Notes: generated from the letters alone by a model not told the origin. Shown: positions 12,201 to 25,014, numbered from the stretch's first letter. The stretch is 64,000 nucleotides of DNA from Loxodes magnus (GCA_946699065.1 CAMPDV010000088.1:834667-898666), one strand, 5' to 3'. Made by a program: numbers and translations.

Positions 12201-13140
12201 TAATTCTTCTTCAAAGGTTAGATAAAATAAACTCTTGTAGATATATCCAATTAACATTATAAATTTTAATGATATAAAGGCTTTCTTCTGTCTTAATGAG
12301 ATGTAATTATGTAAATGGCAGGTATGAATCTGAACATATTTTTAAGTTTATAGATTCTTCGTTATATTAATTTATTTTAGTTACCTAGTTTAGAGTTTGT
12401 GGATGAGAATGGATGAAAATAAAAAGCTTTTATGTAGAATTTGTTAGAGAAAACTGTTAATTTGAAAGAATATTGCTATTTTAAAATTTACGTATTTCAG
12501 GTATTCCATTAAGATTGGATTTTCTTCTATAGCTCTACTATAATCTTTGACTTCACTAATATACTAAATTCTTAGTCAATCATATTAATGATTCAACTTA
12601 ATATGCTTCTTATCAATGAAGTCGCCTTTAATATTTAATCCAAAATAATAAATCTGTACCAATGGAAGAATCTGAAGTCAGAAATTCTGTTTAAACTTAT
12701 AAATTGCTTTATTATATTCCAATTCATGTTTTTCATTTTATAATTACCAAATGATTGTTTATGGGAATTATTTTTTATTTACTTTGACACGTTTATTTAT
12801 TAGTAAATTCAGTTCCTTTAATATATGGAAGATCACGAAGCTTCATAATTATTATAAATCTGTTGATGATTTAAAGGATCCTTTTCCAAAAAGAGATTAT
12901 ATCAGTTTAAATTATTATAATATTATATAAACAGCTAAGATTTTTTAATGTGAATATTCCTATTTAATGTAATTTATTAATCTCATTATTGAATAATTTG
13001 TCTGTAACTTAAACTAGCAGTTTTATAAATCAAGCTTTAGTTGTTCTTTTTAATTTTTTAATTTCCTTAATTACTGTAAAGCTTTAAAAGGATAAGTATT
13101 TTATTATATCTTATTTTTTAAAACCGTCATAGTTGTTCGA
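12200..13140. other. AT-rich stretch, nothing identified
   Basis: It may contain the eroded 5' part of the LINE-like element on the minus strand, but no conserved motif could be read. Confidence 0.3.
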
Positions 13141-13454
13141 AGGTGAACAACAAGGTCATCTTCATCAGAGGTTGGGGAAGTTAAGTACCCATAATCGACT
13201 TTATGTCTTCCTCTGCTTTGGCTTGACCTCGAGACATAAGATTCTTAGACCTTCGACACTGGCTTGGCTTGGCTTCGTTTATTTTTAATTCTGGAACTAA
13301 AAAGAAATAATATTGCGAGCTCATCAGAGGTGGGGAATTTAAGTACCCATAATTGACACATGTCGTCCTCTGCTTTGGTGATGCAATGAGACACAATCCT
13401 GCCATATCCTTGGACCTCCAGCAAGTATTAAAGATTACGAGTATTCTAAAATTA

Positions 13455-13560
13455 TATCAGCATTTAACATTTTTATCAGTACTGAATAATTATACCAGTA
13501 TTGAACAAGGTTTATCAGTATCTGATAATTTTATCAGTAACAAACATTCTTGTCAGTATG
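13455..13560 (+). repeat. Spaced TTATCAGTA tandem motif
   Basis: Five imperfect occurrences of TTATCAGTA or a close variant, spaced roughly 20 bp apart inside the SINE-like composite. Another occurrence follows the hairpin repeat at 8.5 kb. Confidence 0.6.
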
Positions 13561-13617
13561 AAACATTTTTTTTAAAGAGCTGCGCACCAACGAGAGTGCT
13601 ACGCGCTCTATAATCAA

Positions 13618-13648
13618 ATTTATTTATTTATTTATTTATTTATTTATA
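13618..13648 (+). repeat. TTTA microsatellite
   Basis: About seven perfect TTTA units directly after the shared SINE tail, acting as the element's 3' simple-repeat end. Confidence 0.85.
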
Positions 13649-14199
13649 TCTTCATAGTAATTTGCTAAGTTATTCTCTTTTATTCATTTTGTTTATATTA
13701 TTTCCCTTTTGATGAATTTTGTTGCTATTATTCTATTAATTCATCAATTTATTTCTAAAATTAGACCTTTTTCATCTAAAGATCAAAAAAAAATTAATTT
13801 TCTTATTAACAGAATGATTTTCATTAATTGACACTTATGGATCTATTTATTTATGAGTAGCTTTATGCCAATATAAAGGTTAAGTACTTTCTTGATAATA
13901 TTACTATCTCTTTACTTTTGTTCAAAAAGGCTTAAAGTATTTAGTAACTTCTTTAATTGCTTTAATCTTTAACTAGAATTTACTATTGTTTCTCTTTTTA
14001 ATTTTTTATCAGCTAAGAATGCTTTTTTTATCGTGTAAAAATATGCTAATGGCTACTGTCAATTAGAGTTTTAACCTACCCACTGTGGAAAAGGGTGGAC
14101 AGGTATAAGAGGATGAACCTAACTATTCATGGTTCACTCTAGGTTTAGAATTCGACTGATGATGTGATTTCTCCTAGATCCAGATAAAATATCTGCTGA

Positions 14200-14530
14200 A
14201 TAATATAGTATAAAAAGGTAAAATATTAAGTGGATGATGCAATAACATTGAGGAAGATTCTAATTTTAATTTTCTATAACTGGAGTGTAATTAAAGAACA
14301 TTTGTTTCATTAAAAAATCAAGAATTATGATTACATGAGACTTTCCTTTTAGAGAAAATAAAGAATCTCAAGATTGAATCAAGACAGAACCAAGAATAAG
14401 TCAAGAAAGATCCAAGAACACAAGGAAAAATATTTCCAAATTCAGAGCAAACCCAAAACAATTTAAAACTAAATTCGTGACAAACCAATCAAAAGTGGTA
14501 TCACTTTAATTAACTTATTTATAGATTAAG
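14200..14530 (+). pseudogene. 3' fragment of a zinc-knuckle family gene
   Basis: The end of this stretch (14470-14515) closely matches the end of the gene at 33423-34214: both carry AAATTCGTG or AATTCGTGG, then a CAAACCAA-like block, then a TATCACTTTAAT-like block. Only the C-terminal part is recognisable and no CCHC motif is seen. It is a relic of the same family. Confidence 0.4.
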
Positions 14531-15249
14531 ATAATGTATCTCCGTTCTTTAACCTTTTCTCATATAACTAGAAACAATTTTTTAATAGAAAACTTATATC
14601 TCTAAAATAGATCTAAAATCTATAAATAATATTGAAATTGATTCTAATTATAAATAACTTAATTAATCTTTTAAAAATATATAAGTAATTATTCAAAATT
14701 TGCTATTAAATATATAAATATTACTAAAAACAAATATTTAGAAATCAATTATTTTATATATGCCAATTATTTTACATCTATTTAGGCATTAGTAGTCTTA
14801 ATATATTTATTATGGTATTAAATAAATCTATTTATAAGTCAATTTTTTTTAATTTAATTTTGTTCCGAATCGGTAAAAAAATAATCAGATGAAACATAAA
14901 ATCAAATTTAAAAAAGTCTTTAATCTATTTAGCTTATATAAATAGAATATGGGAAATATATAATCCTTTTAAGAATATATACTTGATTAAAAAGTTATAA
15001 AATAGATATCTTTAAGATTGTAAGTTTAGATATGGAAATAGTCCGGAATATTTTTGCGATATAAGGCTAAAAGAATTTATCTCTAGATATTTAGCTTGAA
15101 GAGTTTCTTTATGTTTTAAGATATTAAGTGCAGCATTTTAAATTACTTCAATTTTAAAATGATATTATATATATATATATAGTAAACTAAAAGTAATTAA
15201 AGTTTAGCATTCCCTGGATTTTCAACCAGGTTTTTGCTACCATTTTTTT

Positions 15250-15991
15250 AGCGTGGATGGATACCACGCCATTTTTTTTTGTGGATGGAACCACTGAGAA
15301 TCTTCTGTCTTTTATACGAATATCTTCTTCTTGTAAATTCCCGTTTCGGTGATTCAGAGTCTGCTAAGCATTCTTAACGTTCTTTGTTGTTCTTTCATCT
15401 AAATTTATCTTCACTGATCGCAATTTTGTAATAGGTGTCACTTTGATTTGCAATAATAGCAATTTTTGATTGGTCTTTTCTTGAATCTCTTCAGAAATAC
15501 TTTTTTTTCAAGTTGATCGATTCTTTGGAGTAATTCTATATTAATCTTTTCGTCATTCTATTTTTCTTGGATGTTTGTTTATGTAGAAACTTTTTCAATA
15601 ATCATATTTTGTTCTTGCTTAAAATTCGATTGAGATTATTCATATAGTTACTATTCCGTGACTAAATTATTTTAAATCAATTGTTGTCTTATTATTAGTA
15701 GCTCGTTGTTTTAATCTTCGATAGTATTCATTAGTTCTCTTATTTTTCCCCTTGATTGTAAATTGTTTCCTAATAATTTTGTATTATTGTTTTCATTTAG
15801 TCAATTTATATTTAGATTTCTGATTATTTTTGTACTTTTACTGGATTCGTCTCTATTGTTCCAATTATAACTTTTCCTTCAGATGAGGAACTTGATTTAT
15901 CTTCTTCTTGTTATTGTTTCTGCATTAGTTTCGCAGCTTTCCTTTTTGCGTTCTTAATTTGGTTTTTGGAAAGGCGAATAGATTATTCCAT
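15250..15991 (-). pseudogene. CCHC zinc-knuckle protein, gag/ORF1-like, broken
   Basis: It begins at ATG 15991 (MEQSIRLSKNQIKNAKRKAA), continues through a Gln-rich coiled-coil region, and has a CCHC knuckle at about 15425-15465: NCYYCKSKWHLLQNC, with the Trp written TGA. After it comes RTLRMLSRLWITETG, parallel to the intact relative at 24.1 kb (EIWRELSRIYVDKDG). Coiled coil plus one zinc knuckle is the layout of LINE ORF1 or retroelement gag proteins. The copy looks broken once or so and is treated as a fossil. Confidence 0.6.
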
Positions 15992-16610
15992 TTTTTTTAA
16001 AATGATATTATCTATAGCTTATTTTATGCCTATAGAAAAAGGATAAAAGATTCGAAATAATTCTAAGTCTAGAATAAAGCAAAATAACTTGAGATAAGTT
16101 TTGTACTTATTATTTAATTAAGCAAGAAAAGTAATTATAAATGGCTAAAATTTTATTCTATAAGTCTCTTAAACTACAAATTTTTAAGCTAAGCAGATTA
16201 AATTATGTAAAAGAGAGTAAATAAAAAATAATCAAGTCATTCAAAAAGTCAATCTTGTAAAATATCTCATAAGAATATAAATTAATCTTCTTTTCTATTA
16301 TATCAAAATATTTTTAAAACTTACAAACTATTTATATGCTTATTTTAGATCGTCTTTCCTATCTCTGTCATCTAATTAGTGAAAGAAATAATTAGTAGAT
16401 ACAATTTTTTATCTTCCATTTTATTGTACTGTTTCCTACTTTTCTTTTTACTACAAATTTTCAAGAAAAAATAACTTAATAAATTTAGGTCACTTTTTTT
16501 TACCTTTTTACATAAAATAATTAAAAATTTTAAAAAGTTGAAAAATTATTTTATTTATGGTATTTTAAAACTATCTTTAATTAAGAGTTTTATTGTTCTA
16601 TTCACTAATC

Positions 16611-19600
16611 TCAGAGTTTTTTCTCAAATTAATTTCCTACTTGAGGAGCTTATATTGCTACCTCATTTTACTTTTTACAGTAGAAGCAAAAAAATTCACC
16701 ATTTTCGAAGACCTGCATCTGACTTTAACATTTGTTACATGTAAAATCTTGCCATTATTGATTTCTTTTTTGTTTTATCAAATTTAAATCTTATAAATCT
16801 GCATATTCTTCTAATATTCTAAAATTATCATTATCTTAAATAAGTTTATTCCTTTCTAAATTTTATTTGCATGCAGTATTTGGACATTTCATCTCAAATA
16901 TTTAAAATTTCTCTTATAATACTAAATTATTAATTTATTTTTTTAAACATTGCTTACAAATTTAGCAACCACAACTCATATGGGCTAAGTTTTCTGCTAC
17001 AGTCTAAATTTAATTGCAAACTATACAGTTAAATTACTAATTTACAACCATTTAGATCATTTACTAGTCTTCTTTGATTTGTATTTTGTTTTAAATGTTT
17101 TAATTTAAATTCCTTTTAGCTTAATTATTATCAGGGCCTTCTTAAAAAGAAGATTATTTAGATGGCTATTCGATTTAAAGCTTTCTATCTAACTTGTTCT
17201 ATTCAACTTAACTTTCTTTTATTGCATTTTTTCTTTATTAGTTTTATTAGTTTCTCTAAAGCTATTATCTTAATAAATTAGAACTTTACTCAATCAACTT
17301 TTATTATTATTCCTTTATAGCAGATAGTTCTTGTAAAAACTATTTAATATTAGGTCTCTCTTTGTAATTAAAAGAAAAGCAACTCTTTAATAAATTGTTC
17401 AGTGCTTAGTTTTCCGTTATTACTTCTGAAAATTAAGGTATCATTTTTTATTTCAAAATTGCGTTTCTAATATTTTCTAAATTTCACTATTAAGGCCATA
17501 AAAAAGATTCATTTAATATCTCTACAGCTATACAAGCTAGTGACCAAATATCGCTTTATTTATAGAATGAAAACTGAAATTATTCAGGCGCCATTCAGTA
17601 AACTGTTCCTCTTCCCGTCTCCGTAAAATTTATGGAATCATTTCTTGATAATCCTAAGTCTGCTATTTTAGGAAGATCGTTTTCATTTAGCAAAATATTT
17701 TATGACTTTAAATCTCTATGAATCATATTAGAGTTATGTATAGCACTCACTCCTTCTGCTATTTAATAAATCAACTTTAACTACTTCATAAGCTTTATTT
17801 AGTTATCTTTAATTTCAGGGAAAAGCTATCTATTTTGGATTAAATAATATAGATTTCCTTTATTTTGATAATTGGTAATAGTGCATAAGCAAAAGTCTTC
17901 TTCATTACTGGTATCTAGAGTAACTCCTAAAAGTCTTAGTACTCTTTAGTCATTTATACTTAATAATGATTCGCATTCTTTATAAAAATCATTAATCAGT
18001 TCTTGCTAACTTATTCCTCTTCTTTGTGTCATCATTTTTATAGCATAACTGAGATTATTTATTTCTATTTTATAAACTGTAGCTTAACCTCCTCTTCCTA
18101 AGATTTTAAGTTTATTTAGAGCTCTATTATCAGGAATAAGTTCATTAAATTGTCAAATTCTTACTTAAGAAGTTGGCAAAGTCCCAGCTCCATTTCTTTC
18201 AAGTAATTTCATAACATCACTTAGAGTATATTTTTTATTTTGAGTGCTTCTTTTTTGATTTATAGGAGTAAAATTGATTTATCTATTTTACTAATCTTCT
18301 ATCTGTTTGTTTTATTAAAGTTAGTTTACTTAATTAATTTCTTTCTCTTTTTATTCAAATTAATCTTGATTATTGTTTTATATCCTTTTTATTTCTTTTA
18401 ATTCTAGTTGTTGTTCTTATATTTCTGGCTTTTGATTTTATTAATTTTTTTGTCAATCGAATAATTATTTTTATAGATCTTCAATTAGTTTTTTTTATTC
18501 GTCATTACATTCGGTTAAAGAATTAATTTTTTAGTTCTGAACTTCTATTTATTTTTGTTTACTATTGCTTTACTAACTTTTATTTTACAAATTTTAACTT
18601 AATTCATTAATTTATCTTCCTAAGCTTTAAATTTCTACTTTTTTTATTTTTAGATGTTGATTTAAAGATTAAACTTAGTTTTAAAGAATAGCTTTATCTT
18701 TTTTAAGTTTTTCTATAGTATCTAATTGATTCTAAATAATGTTGTTATCTTCGATTATTTTATTTTACATTTTTAGCTCAAGTTCTTTATAACTCAGATT
18801 CTTAGATTATACTTAATCTTATAATTCTTCAATTAAAGTTTTGCTTTACTGCTAATCCTTTTAAATCTATTATATTAATTCTTAACTTGCTTATAACTTA
18901 TTTTCAAGCATTTTAATCTTTTATTATTATTCTATATAATCTTTCTATTTTACTTCAAAATTGATATGTAGTTAATCAAACCTAGATTATGAATTTTATA
19001 ATTATTGCTAATAAAATATAACTTCTTTATTTATCTGGAAATTTCATTCATTTAATTTATTCATTTCTTAGTCTTTTAGTTAAATTTATTCAGAGTAAAT
19101 TAACAATTTTTGCTATGCTATTTATATTTCATTTTTCTTCTCTTCTAACTAATCGTTTAATTATTATGCTATTTTTTATTGCTTTTTATAACTTTTTTCC
19201 ATTTTAGTTTTCCAAGATTCATCAATCTTTTTTTATATCTAATCATTTGAAGATAATTAGAATGTTTAATAATTTTAGGTTTACAATTAGTTTATTGCTT
19301 AAGCTTCTTTTTCTCCTTAACTAGTTAAATTTATTTCTTCAGATATCGGATTTCTACTAGACGTTATCTATAAATATTCTCAATCATTTTCAGAACCAAT
19401 TTATAAGAATTATTTTAGCAATTGCAAAAACTTTTCTTTTTATTGTTCCAACTTTTGCATCATCATTTCGCATGAAATTTCAGCTTCCTTTATTTCATCA
19501 TATTTATTATCTTTTACTATTTCTTGCTAGGATTAACTTAAAACATTTCTCTTTTTTGTATTTTGTTATTGCTATCAAATTTATTAATAAAAAAATTCCA

Positions 19601-19991
19601 TATTCTGAACAAGGATTAGTAAAGGTTAGTTGAGTCTATGAAATAAGCTTTTTTCTACTATTTTAACTATTTTTTTTAAAATTTCTTACTTTCAGCTTGA
19701 TATTTGATTTATTATACCTTGTAAATTTAAATTATCTAACCTTTAACTGTTCTTTTGATTATTTAAGATAGTCTCTTTATTGCTTTACTTTTTTATGTTT
19801 TAACTAACTAAAATTTTCATTCATTTCTTATTAAACTCTTTGCTTTCTTAAGTTCCTTCACAAAAAGGACATTTTTAATTATTTTAAGTTTGAGGTATTT
19901 AATCAAAGCATTGATTGCACACTTTATGCTTACAATTTCAAAATAAATTTGCTTCTTGCTAGCAAATATTACAAAGATCGATGTCCTACAT
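16611..19991 (-). CDS. RING - coiled coil - protein kinase - C-terminal zinc-finger protein
   Basis: A single frame of 1127 codons runs from ATG 19991 to TGA 16611-16613. The length is an exact multiple of three and no intron is needed. Residues about 6-45 are a C3HC4-type RING (CNICQQEANLFWNCKHKVC, then KCPFC). Residues 60-620 are Gln/Asn/Lys/Glu-rich and look coiled-coil. A kinase follows: GRGGQATVYK (about 632), AIKMM, HRDLKSQN (about 758), KIADLGLSR, and GTVYWMAPEQ (about 799), where the W is TGA. All catalytic residues are present; DLG replaces DFG. After a charged linker, residues about 989-1110 hold a second Cys-rich array (CIVCNQ, HMSCGCQICKQCL, KCPNTACKQ, FTCNKC, FFCFYC) resembling a RING plus IBR-like finger. 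This predicts a kinase coupled to ubiquitin ligase activity. The arrangement is unusual, and the role is inferred from domains only. Confidence 0.85.
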
Positions 19992-19999
19992 TTTATTTA

Positions 20000-20985
20000 A
20001 TAATTGAAAAAAGAAAACTTTAAAACTAAAAATTATAAGATAAACATAAAATAAATTTTTTGCTTCTAGTAGCTTTTAATTTAATTTATTTACATTTTTA
20101 TTTATTTTTTTCAAACTAAATTTTAATCTTCAATACCAATAAAATTTTAAACTCACATAAGTAAATAATTTCATATAAAGCATTTTTATTTATTTAGTGT
20201 TATTATTTTCTTACTAAACTGAAAAAAAGTTAAAATCAATTTTAGTTTTAATTATTTAATTTTTAATATCCCCTCAAGAATTTGCTGTTATATAGAATAA
20301 TTTTTATTTAAATTTATTAAGTTAGTTTTAAGTTTAAAATCGGAAAAGTTAATAAAAATCTGAATAATTATGCGACTCAATTAAAGTTTTTATGTAAACT
20401 TAATTAAAATTTATATTATTAGCCTTTTTAAAATTTAACAATTTTTCTTTTTTCCAAAGTTGGTTTTTTATTTCACAGTTATTTAATTTTCTAGAAATAA
20501 AATAAATATTATATATTTGTAATAAGATAAATCTATTCTTTTCATCTTTAAAACAAAAACCGTTATCACAGCTTCATTGCTTTCTAGTCCTTACATCTAA
20601 TCTCTACTTCTGAAATTCTTATTTTCATACCTCCTTTCTTAATTCTTGAAATCTTTTAAATTGACATTAATTGGGATTTTTTAAAGATTTTTATATTTCA
20701 CCATTTTTCCTTTTTTCTTTAATAATAAAATGCAGGCTTTAAATAGCTTTCATTTCCTATACGATTTTCATCTGAAATTTTTTGTCTTTAGACAAGTAAA
20801 TCTTGCATACAAATTAATTCTATAGTTAGATACAAATTTAAAAAAAATTTAAATCCAATAAACAAGAGTAAATTTATGACTTTTGTTGAAAATCTAAATT
20901 TAATTTGCTAAATTTTTTTATCCTTTTATAGTAAGAAGCTGAATTTTTAATTTTCTATTTTAGAACCTATTTTTCAGCTATTCAT
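20000..20985. other. AT-rich spacer
   Basis: Upstream region of the RING-kinase gene on one side and the 3' end of a zinc-knuckle relic on the other. No separate gene identified. The first few hundred bases are nearly pure A/T, as expected for a promoter region here. Confidence 0.35.
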
Positions 20986-20989
20986 CTAC

Positions 20990-22093
20990 TCAAATAGTAA
21001 ATGAAACCTTTTATTTTTTGCTTCTCTATTTTTAAACTTCCTTTAAATTAAATTTGTTAAAATAACTGTTAGTCTTCCGGTTTAATAGAAGTTTTAAATG
21101 TATAAAATCTCCGTTCCTGCATGTTCTGTCCTTGCATCTCATTTTTTCCTTGATTTCTCTCTTTATATAATCTGATTTGAAAATTTTTTTCCAGATTTTC
21201 CCCTTTCCCGATAGGAAGAAATCCGTCACTCGTTACTTCAGTTGCTATTAGTTAACATTTTTCCAGATATTCATTCTTATTTATTTCTATTGGGGACATT
21301 TCCGTCATAAATGTCAAGTGCTGTTGCAAATGTAGCATATTTTTCTTGCTCTAGGAAATGTCTTTTCTTGTTTCTCTATTTCCATTGGAGTTCCTTATGA
21401 AGGCTTTTACAGATTTTCTTCTATTAATTGGAGTCTTGAATCTAATTTTATTCAGTTTTTCTCGTCTTGCTCTTTCATTACTAAAATATTATTCTCTAAA
21501 TTTGTCATTCGCTCATAAACTCCGGCTTTAGCTCTTCGGTTTATCATATAAATTTCATCATCATCTTCATGATTTATCAAATAATTAACTTATTATAAAT
21601 ATCTCTTCCTTCTGGGAATTTAATTCCTATTCGAATTTTTTTATGTTTTAAATAAATTGATAAATCAGCTGTTTCATCTTCTAAGAGTTCATTTGTTCTG
21701 TTTCAATATTTTCTAAATAAAATGTAATAGAATCTGTATTGAATTATAGTATTTTATTCTTCTTCATATATTTTTTATTTCTTTGTTATTATTTTTAGCG
21801 ATTCAGTGGAGTGGTTACTTTTTCAGTTTTCAAAGGAGGCGTTGAGAGCTGTGTTAACTTTTCTGTTCTAAATTTTTATCTCAGTTCTTACTTATTCTTT
21901 GATGGAAGAAATCTACTTTATTTTAATTTTAGGAATTAGTATTTTTTATAAATTCTTCTAATCTATTAGATAGTTCTGGCTATTTTTATTAAGATGAACG
22001 TTAAGTAGAAGAAGATGTGATGAGAATATGCTCTTCTAATTTTCTCTCCTGTTCTAAGGAGATGGTAAAAAAACACTTCTGTAAGCTAGCCAT
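20990..22093 (-). pseudogene. CCHC zinc-knuckle protein, gag/ORF1-like, broken
   Basis: The start is the ATG at 22093 (MASLQKCFFTISLEQERKLE). A Gln/Lys-rich coiled-coil-like region follows, then a knuckle at about 21300-21340, ICYICNSTWHLWRKCPQ, with both Trp written as TGA. The C-terminal region (21066-21240) ends with RRFYTFKTSIKPED and is closely matched by the separate fragment at 33.04-33.20 kb. It has the same layout as the intact relative at 24.1 kb. It looks broken a few times and is treated as a fossil. Confidence 0.55.
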
Positions 22094-22099
22094 TTTTTA

Positions 22100-24090
22100 T
22101 ACTTTCGAACTTCTTAATGTTATTAACTCAATGATTATTGATATTTTAAAACTGATTTTAACTTTTTTTACTTAAACTCTCCATTTAATTTTTTGTCCTA
22201 AAATTTCAATTTTTATATTTTTATATTTATAGATTTTTTTTTATTGTTTTTTTAAATAAGTAATCGAGTTTTATTCTTTATTTTTTCTTTTTAAAATTAG
22301 ACTTTTTGTGATTACTTTCCTATCTTTGCATTATTTTTAATTTTTTTATCAAAATTTTGCATGCTAATTTTTTTAGTTTCTTTTGATTTCTAAATTTTCT
22401 TAGTTTTTTTATCGATTTCTTGCGATTCTTTATTATTTTATTTTATTACAGGTTCTAAAGAACTATTTTGGGATTTTTAAATATTGTATCTTTTGTTTAA
22501 AATCTTTAACTCTAGTTTTAAACTTACGCTTAAGTATTACGAAGTCATTTTTATAATTTTTTTTGCCTTGATAAGTGAATTTTTTAACTTTTTTTAATAT
22601 TTTAATTTTTTACATTTTGGTGATGTAAATCAAATTTTTAAATTACTTTCATTTAAATTATAAATATTTCAATTTTTTGGTTACAAATATTATTTTATTA
22701 TTTTTTATCTAAGTATAATTCTTTTAAGCGAGAATTATGTGCTTTTTTTTATTTTTTAAGATTGTTAAAATAAATAAATTAAGATCTAAAGTTTTTAATC
22801 TTTTTTATCTAGAATTTCTTTCACAATTTAGATAGTGAAATTTAAAAAGTTTGATTTAAAATTCTGAAATTTATTTATTTATGACTTTTTTTATACTTTA
22901 ATTTTTCTAAGAGTTTTTTATTTGAATTATTTTTCAAAATCTAAGTTATATTTACGTTTTTTTAAGTATATATTTAACCATCCTTAGGTTTATGATTTAA
23001 ATTCCCATCACAACTTTCATAGGATATCTTACAATTTCTATTTCTTTTTTCAAGAGTGTTTTAGAAAAATGTATTGTGATAATCATTTTTTTGTAAAATA
23101 TTTTCACATCTACATTTTTCTTTTTTAAATAATAATTTATTTTTTTAGAAATTTTATTTATTCTTTTTATACCAAAATTTTTTTCTAAATTGTTTCTATG
23201 CTGTTAAAAATGACTCTCTAATTTCTTTTACACAAAAAGATTTATTAAAATATTTTATTATTTCTTTTTATCAAAATATTTCTTTTTTAAACTCAATACT
23301 TTCAAATTTTTTTGTATTTTTGCTTTTTAGATATTAAAAAATAATCTTATTCCGTCCAAAAAATCTTAGGTATTTCAAATCGCTTAACTAAAAGCAAATT
23401 TTTATTTTTGCTATAAATTGCTTTCAAAAATATAAAATATTGCATTTTTAAACCAAAATTTGTTCGTTAGTGCTTTTAAATTTATTTTAAATTTTAACTT
23501 AATCAAAAAGTTAAAGCAAAAATGTAAAATAAATTCAATATCAATTTTACTTTCAAAAATTATTATTAAAAGGAATAACTTAAAATTAAAAAAAAAGCAT
23601 AAATGATTTCACAATTTCTAAAAATATATAATTCCAGTCCACAAATTATTAGTATATCTAAAAAAACTCTTATAGTATAATACGCAGAGCATAAAAGACC
23701 TAAAATTTTGTTAGAAACATTTAATGATATTTATGAAAATGTAATCTGAGATAAGAACAAAATTAAAACTTAGTTTTGAATCAAACTAAACCATTGATAT
23801 TTATATTTAAAAAATAAATAGAAAAATTTAAAGCATTCATCTTTATTTAATAAATACTATAAACCAAATAAAAAAGATTACTTTTATAAATTTATATAAA
23901 TATATAAAAACATAATCTATATTAATCTAAATAACTTAATATCTTTAAATATTAAATACTAAACAATATAAATACTTTTATAACTCAATAACAAATTATA
24001 GCATAACATATATATACTTAAAAAAAAATACAAAATAAAAGACTTTCAAAATTTATAAAATAACTTCTATAAGATAAATATATTTAAATT
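22100..24090. other. Very AT-rich intergenic stretch
   Basis: About 2 kb of T-rich then A-rich low-complexity sequence between two divergently oriented zinc-knuckle genes. Nothing else seen. Confidence 0.5.
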
Positions 24091-24098
24091 AAAAAAAA

Positions 24099-24869
24099 AT
24101 GGCAGAAGGTCTCAGGAAGGGTTTTTTTCCAGCTCCATAGAAAAAGGAAAAAAAACCAGAGACTTCTAATTCTTCTCCTACCACGTCTTCTTTAATAATA
24201 TAACAATTTTCTTAGGCTCTTTAACCCCCAAATTTAGAAAAATAAAGATAATCTTAAATTGAATAAGAAATTAAATCAACAGAAACTGACTAAAGCAAGC
24301 GAGACTTTTTACTTCCATAGCCACGATCAAGCAACTACATGAAAAGTGGTAACTAAAAAATAATGTAGAAATAGAAAAATGATGAATAGCTAATAATAGA
24401 ATAACTTATGAAATCTATCCGTAACCTATAAGAAGAAGTTTAAATATTAAAGAAAGAAAACCAAAAATTACTATAGAAAAGTTAAAACAATGAAGAAAGA
24501 TTAATGAAACAGGAAATCGAAGTGAAACTTTTGGGAGAAAAAAGAATTTAACCTTAAACTTTAGCTGAAAATAAAATGGAACTAGAATACACAAAACCCT
24601 TAGAGATAACTCCTCCCAGAAGGATCGTCAAACTGTGCTACCTGTGCAAATCAAAATTCCACACATACAAGAGATGCAAGATATATTTGGATAAACAGAG
24701 AAGAAACAGTGAAGAGATTTGGAGAGAACTTTCAAGAATTTATGTAGACAAGGATGGAAGAATATTTAGAAGGAGGCTTTTTCAAGGGAGTGCCAGAACT
24801 CCAAAAAAACTGGGAGTCCCAAACTTTTATTTTAAACCTCAAGGAACGAACTCTGGAGGTATGTATTGA
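24099..24869 (+). CDS. Intact CCHC zinc-knuckle, coiled-coil protein (256 aa)
   Basis: The frame is continuous over 257 codons from ATG 24099 to TGA 24867-24869. The N-terminus is Pro/Ser/Gln-rich. Residues about 95-160 are heptad-rich (MKSIRNLQEEVQILKKENQK), predicting a coiled coil. Residues about 190-203 form the knuckle CYLCKSKFHTYKRC, a C-x2-C-x4-H-x4-C array. The tail is basic (RIFRRRLFQGSARTPKK). A GGGGTTTAAAATCCCC hairpin starts right after the stop. No reverse transcriptase or protease is adjacent. It could be LINE ORF1, a stand-alone gag-like gene, or a domesticated nucleic-acid chaperone. It is the only member of the local family that reads through. Confidence 0.7.
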
Positions 24870-24886
24870 AGGGGTTTAAAATCCCC
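24869..24886 (+). terminator. Hairpin after the zinc-knuckle gene
   Basis: GGGGTTTAAAATCCCC is a near-perfect inverted repeat immediately downstream of the stop codon. It may mark the 3' end of the transcript or of a mobile unit. Function inferred only. Confidence 0.35.
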
Positions 24887-25014
24887 GGAGATACGAACAC
24901 TTTAATTTAGTATATTAAATAAATAAATATATTTACGTAGATTTTTCTACTTTTAATAATTAACTTCTTATATCGTAAAATTTAATTAGCCTTAAATAAG
25001 TTCTTTCCTCACTC

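Larger units (their letters stand above)
13141..13650 (+). mobile_element. SINE-like composite with two hairpin repeats and shared 3' tail
   Basis: Two copies of the hairpin repeat lie at 13162-13222 and 13322-13378, sharing GAAGTTAAGTACCCATAAT or a close variant. Five spaced variants of TTATCAGTA follow (13455-13560). The end is the tail GAGCTGCGCACC...GCTACGCGCTC followed by a TTTA microsatellite (13618-13648). The same tail ends three other elements in the window. A GC-rich body plus simple-repeat 3' end indicates a retroposon mobilised by a LINE. Two overlapping standard-code ORFs here (13181-13405 minus, 13353-13613 plus) are not credible genes. Confidence 0.65.

Noticed and set aside
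13455-13560. Spaced TTATCAGTA units as a CRISPR array
   Set aside because: Repeats are too short and degenerate, spacers are about 11 bp, and the setting is a eukaryotic retroposon.
13181-13613. Overlapping standard-code ORFs of 74 and 86 codons
   Set aside because: They lie inside the hairpin-repeat/SINE composite and have no protein-like conservation.
15160-15182. TA-dinucleotide run as a telomere or origin
   Set aside because: It is a plain short microsatellite with no other origin or telomere features; no telomeric repeat array is seen anywhere in the window.
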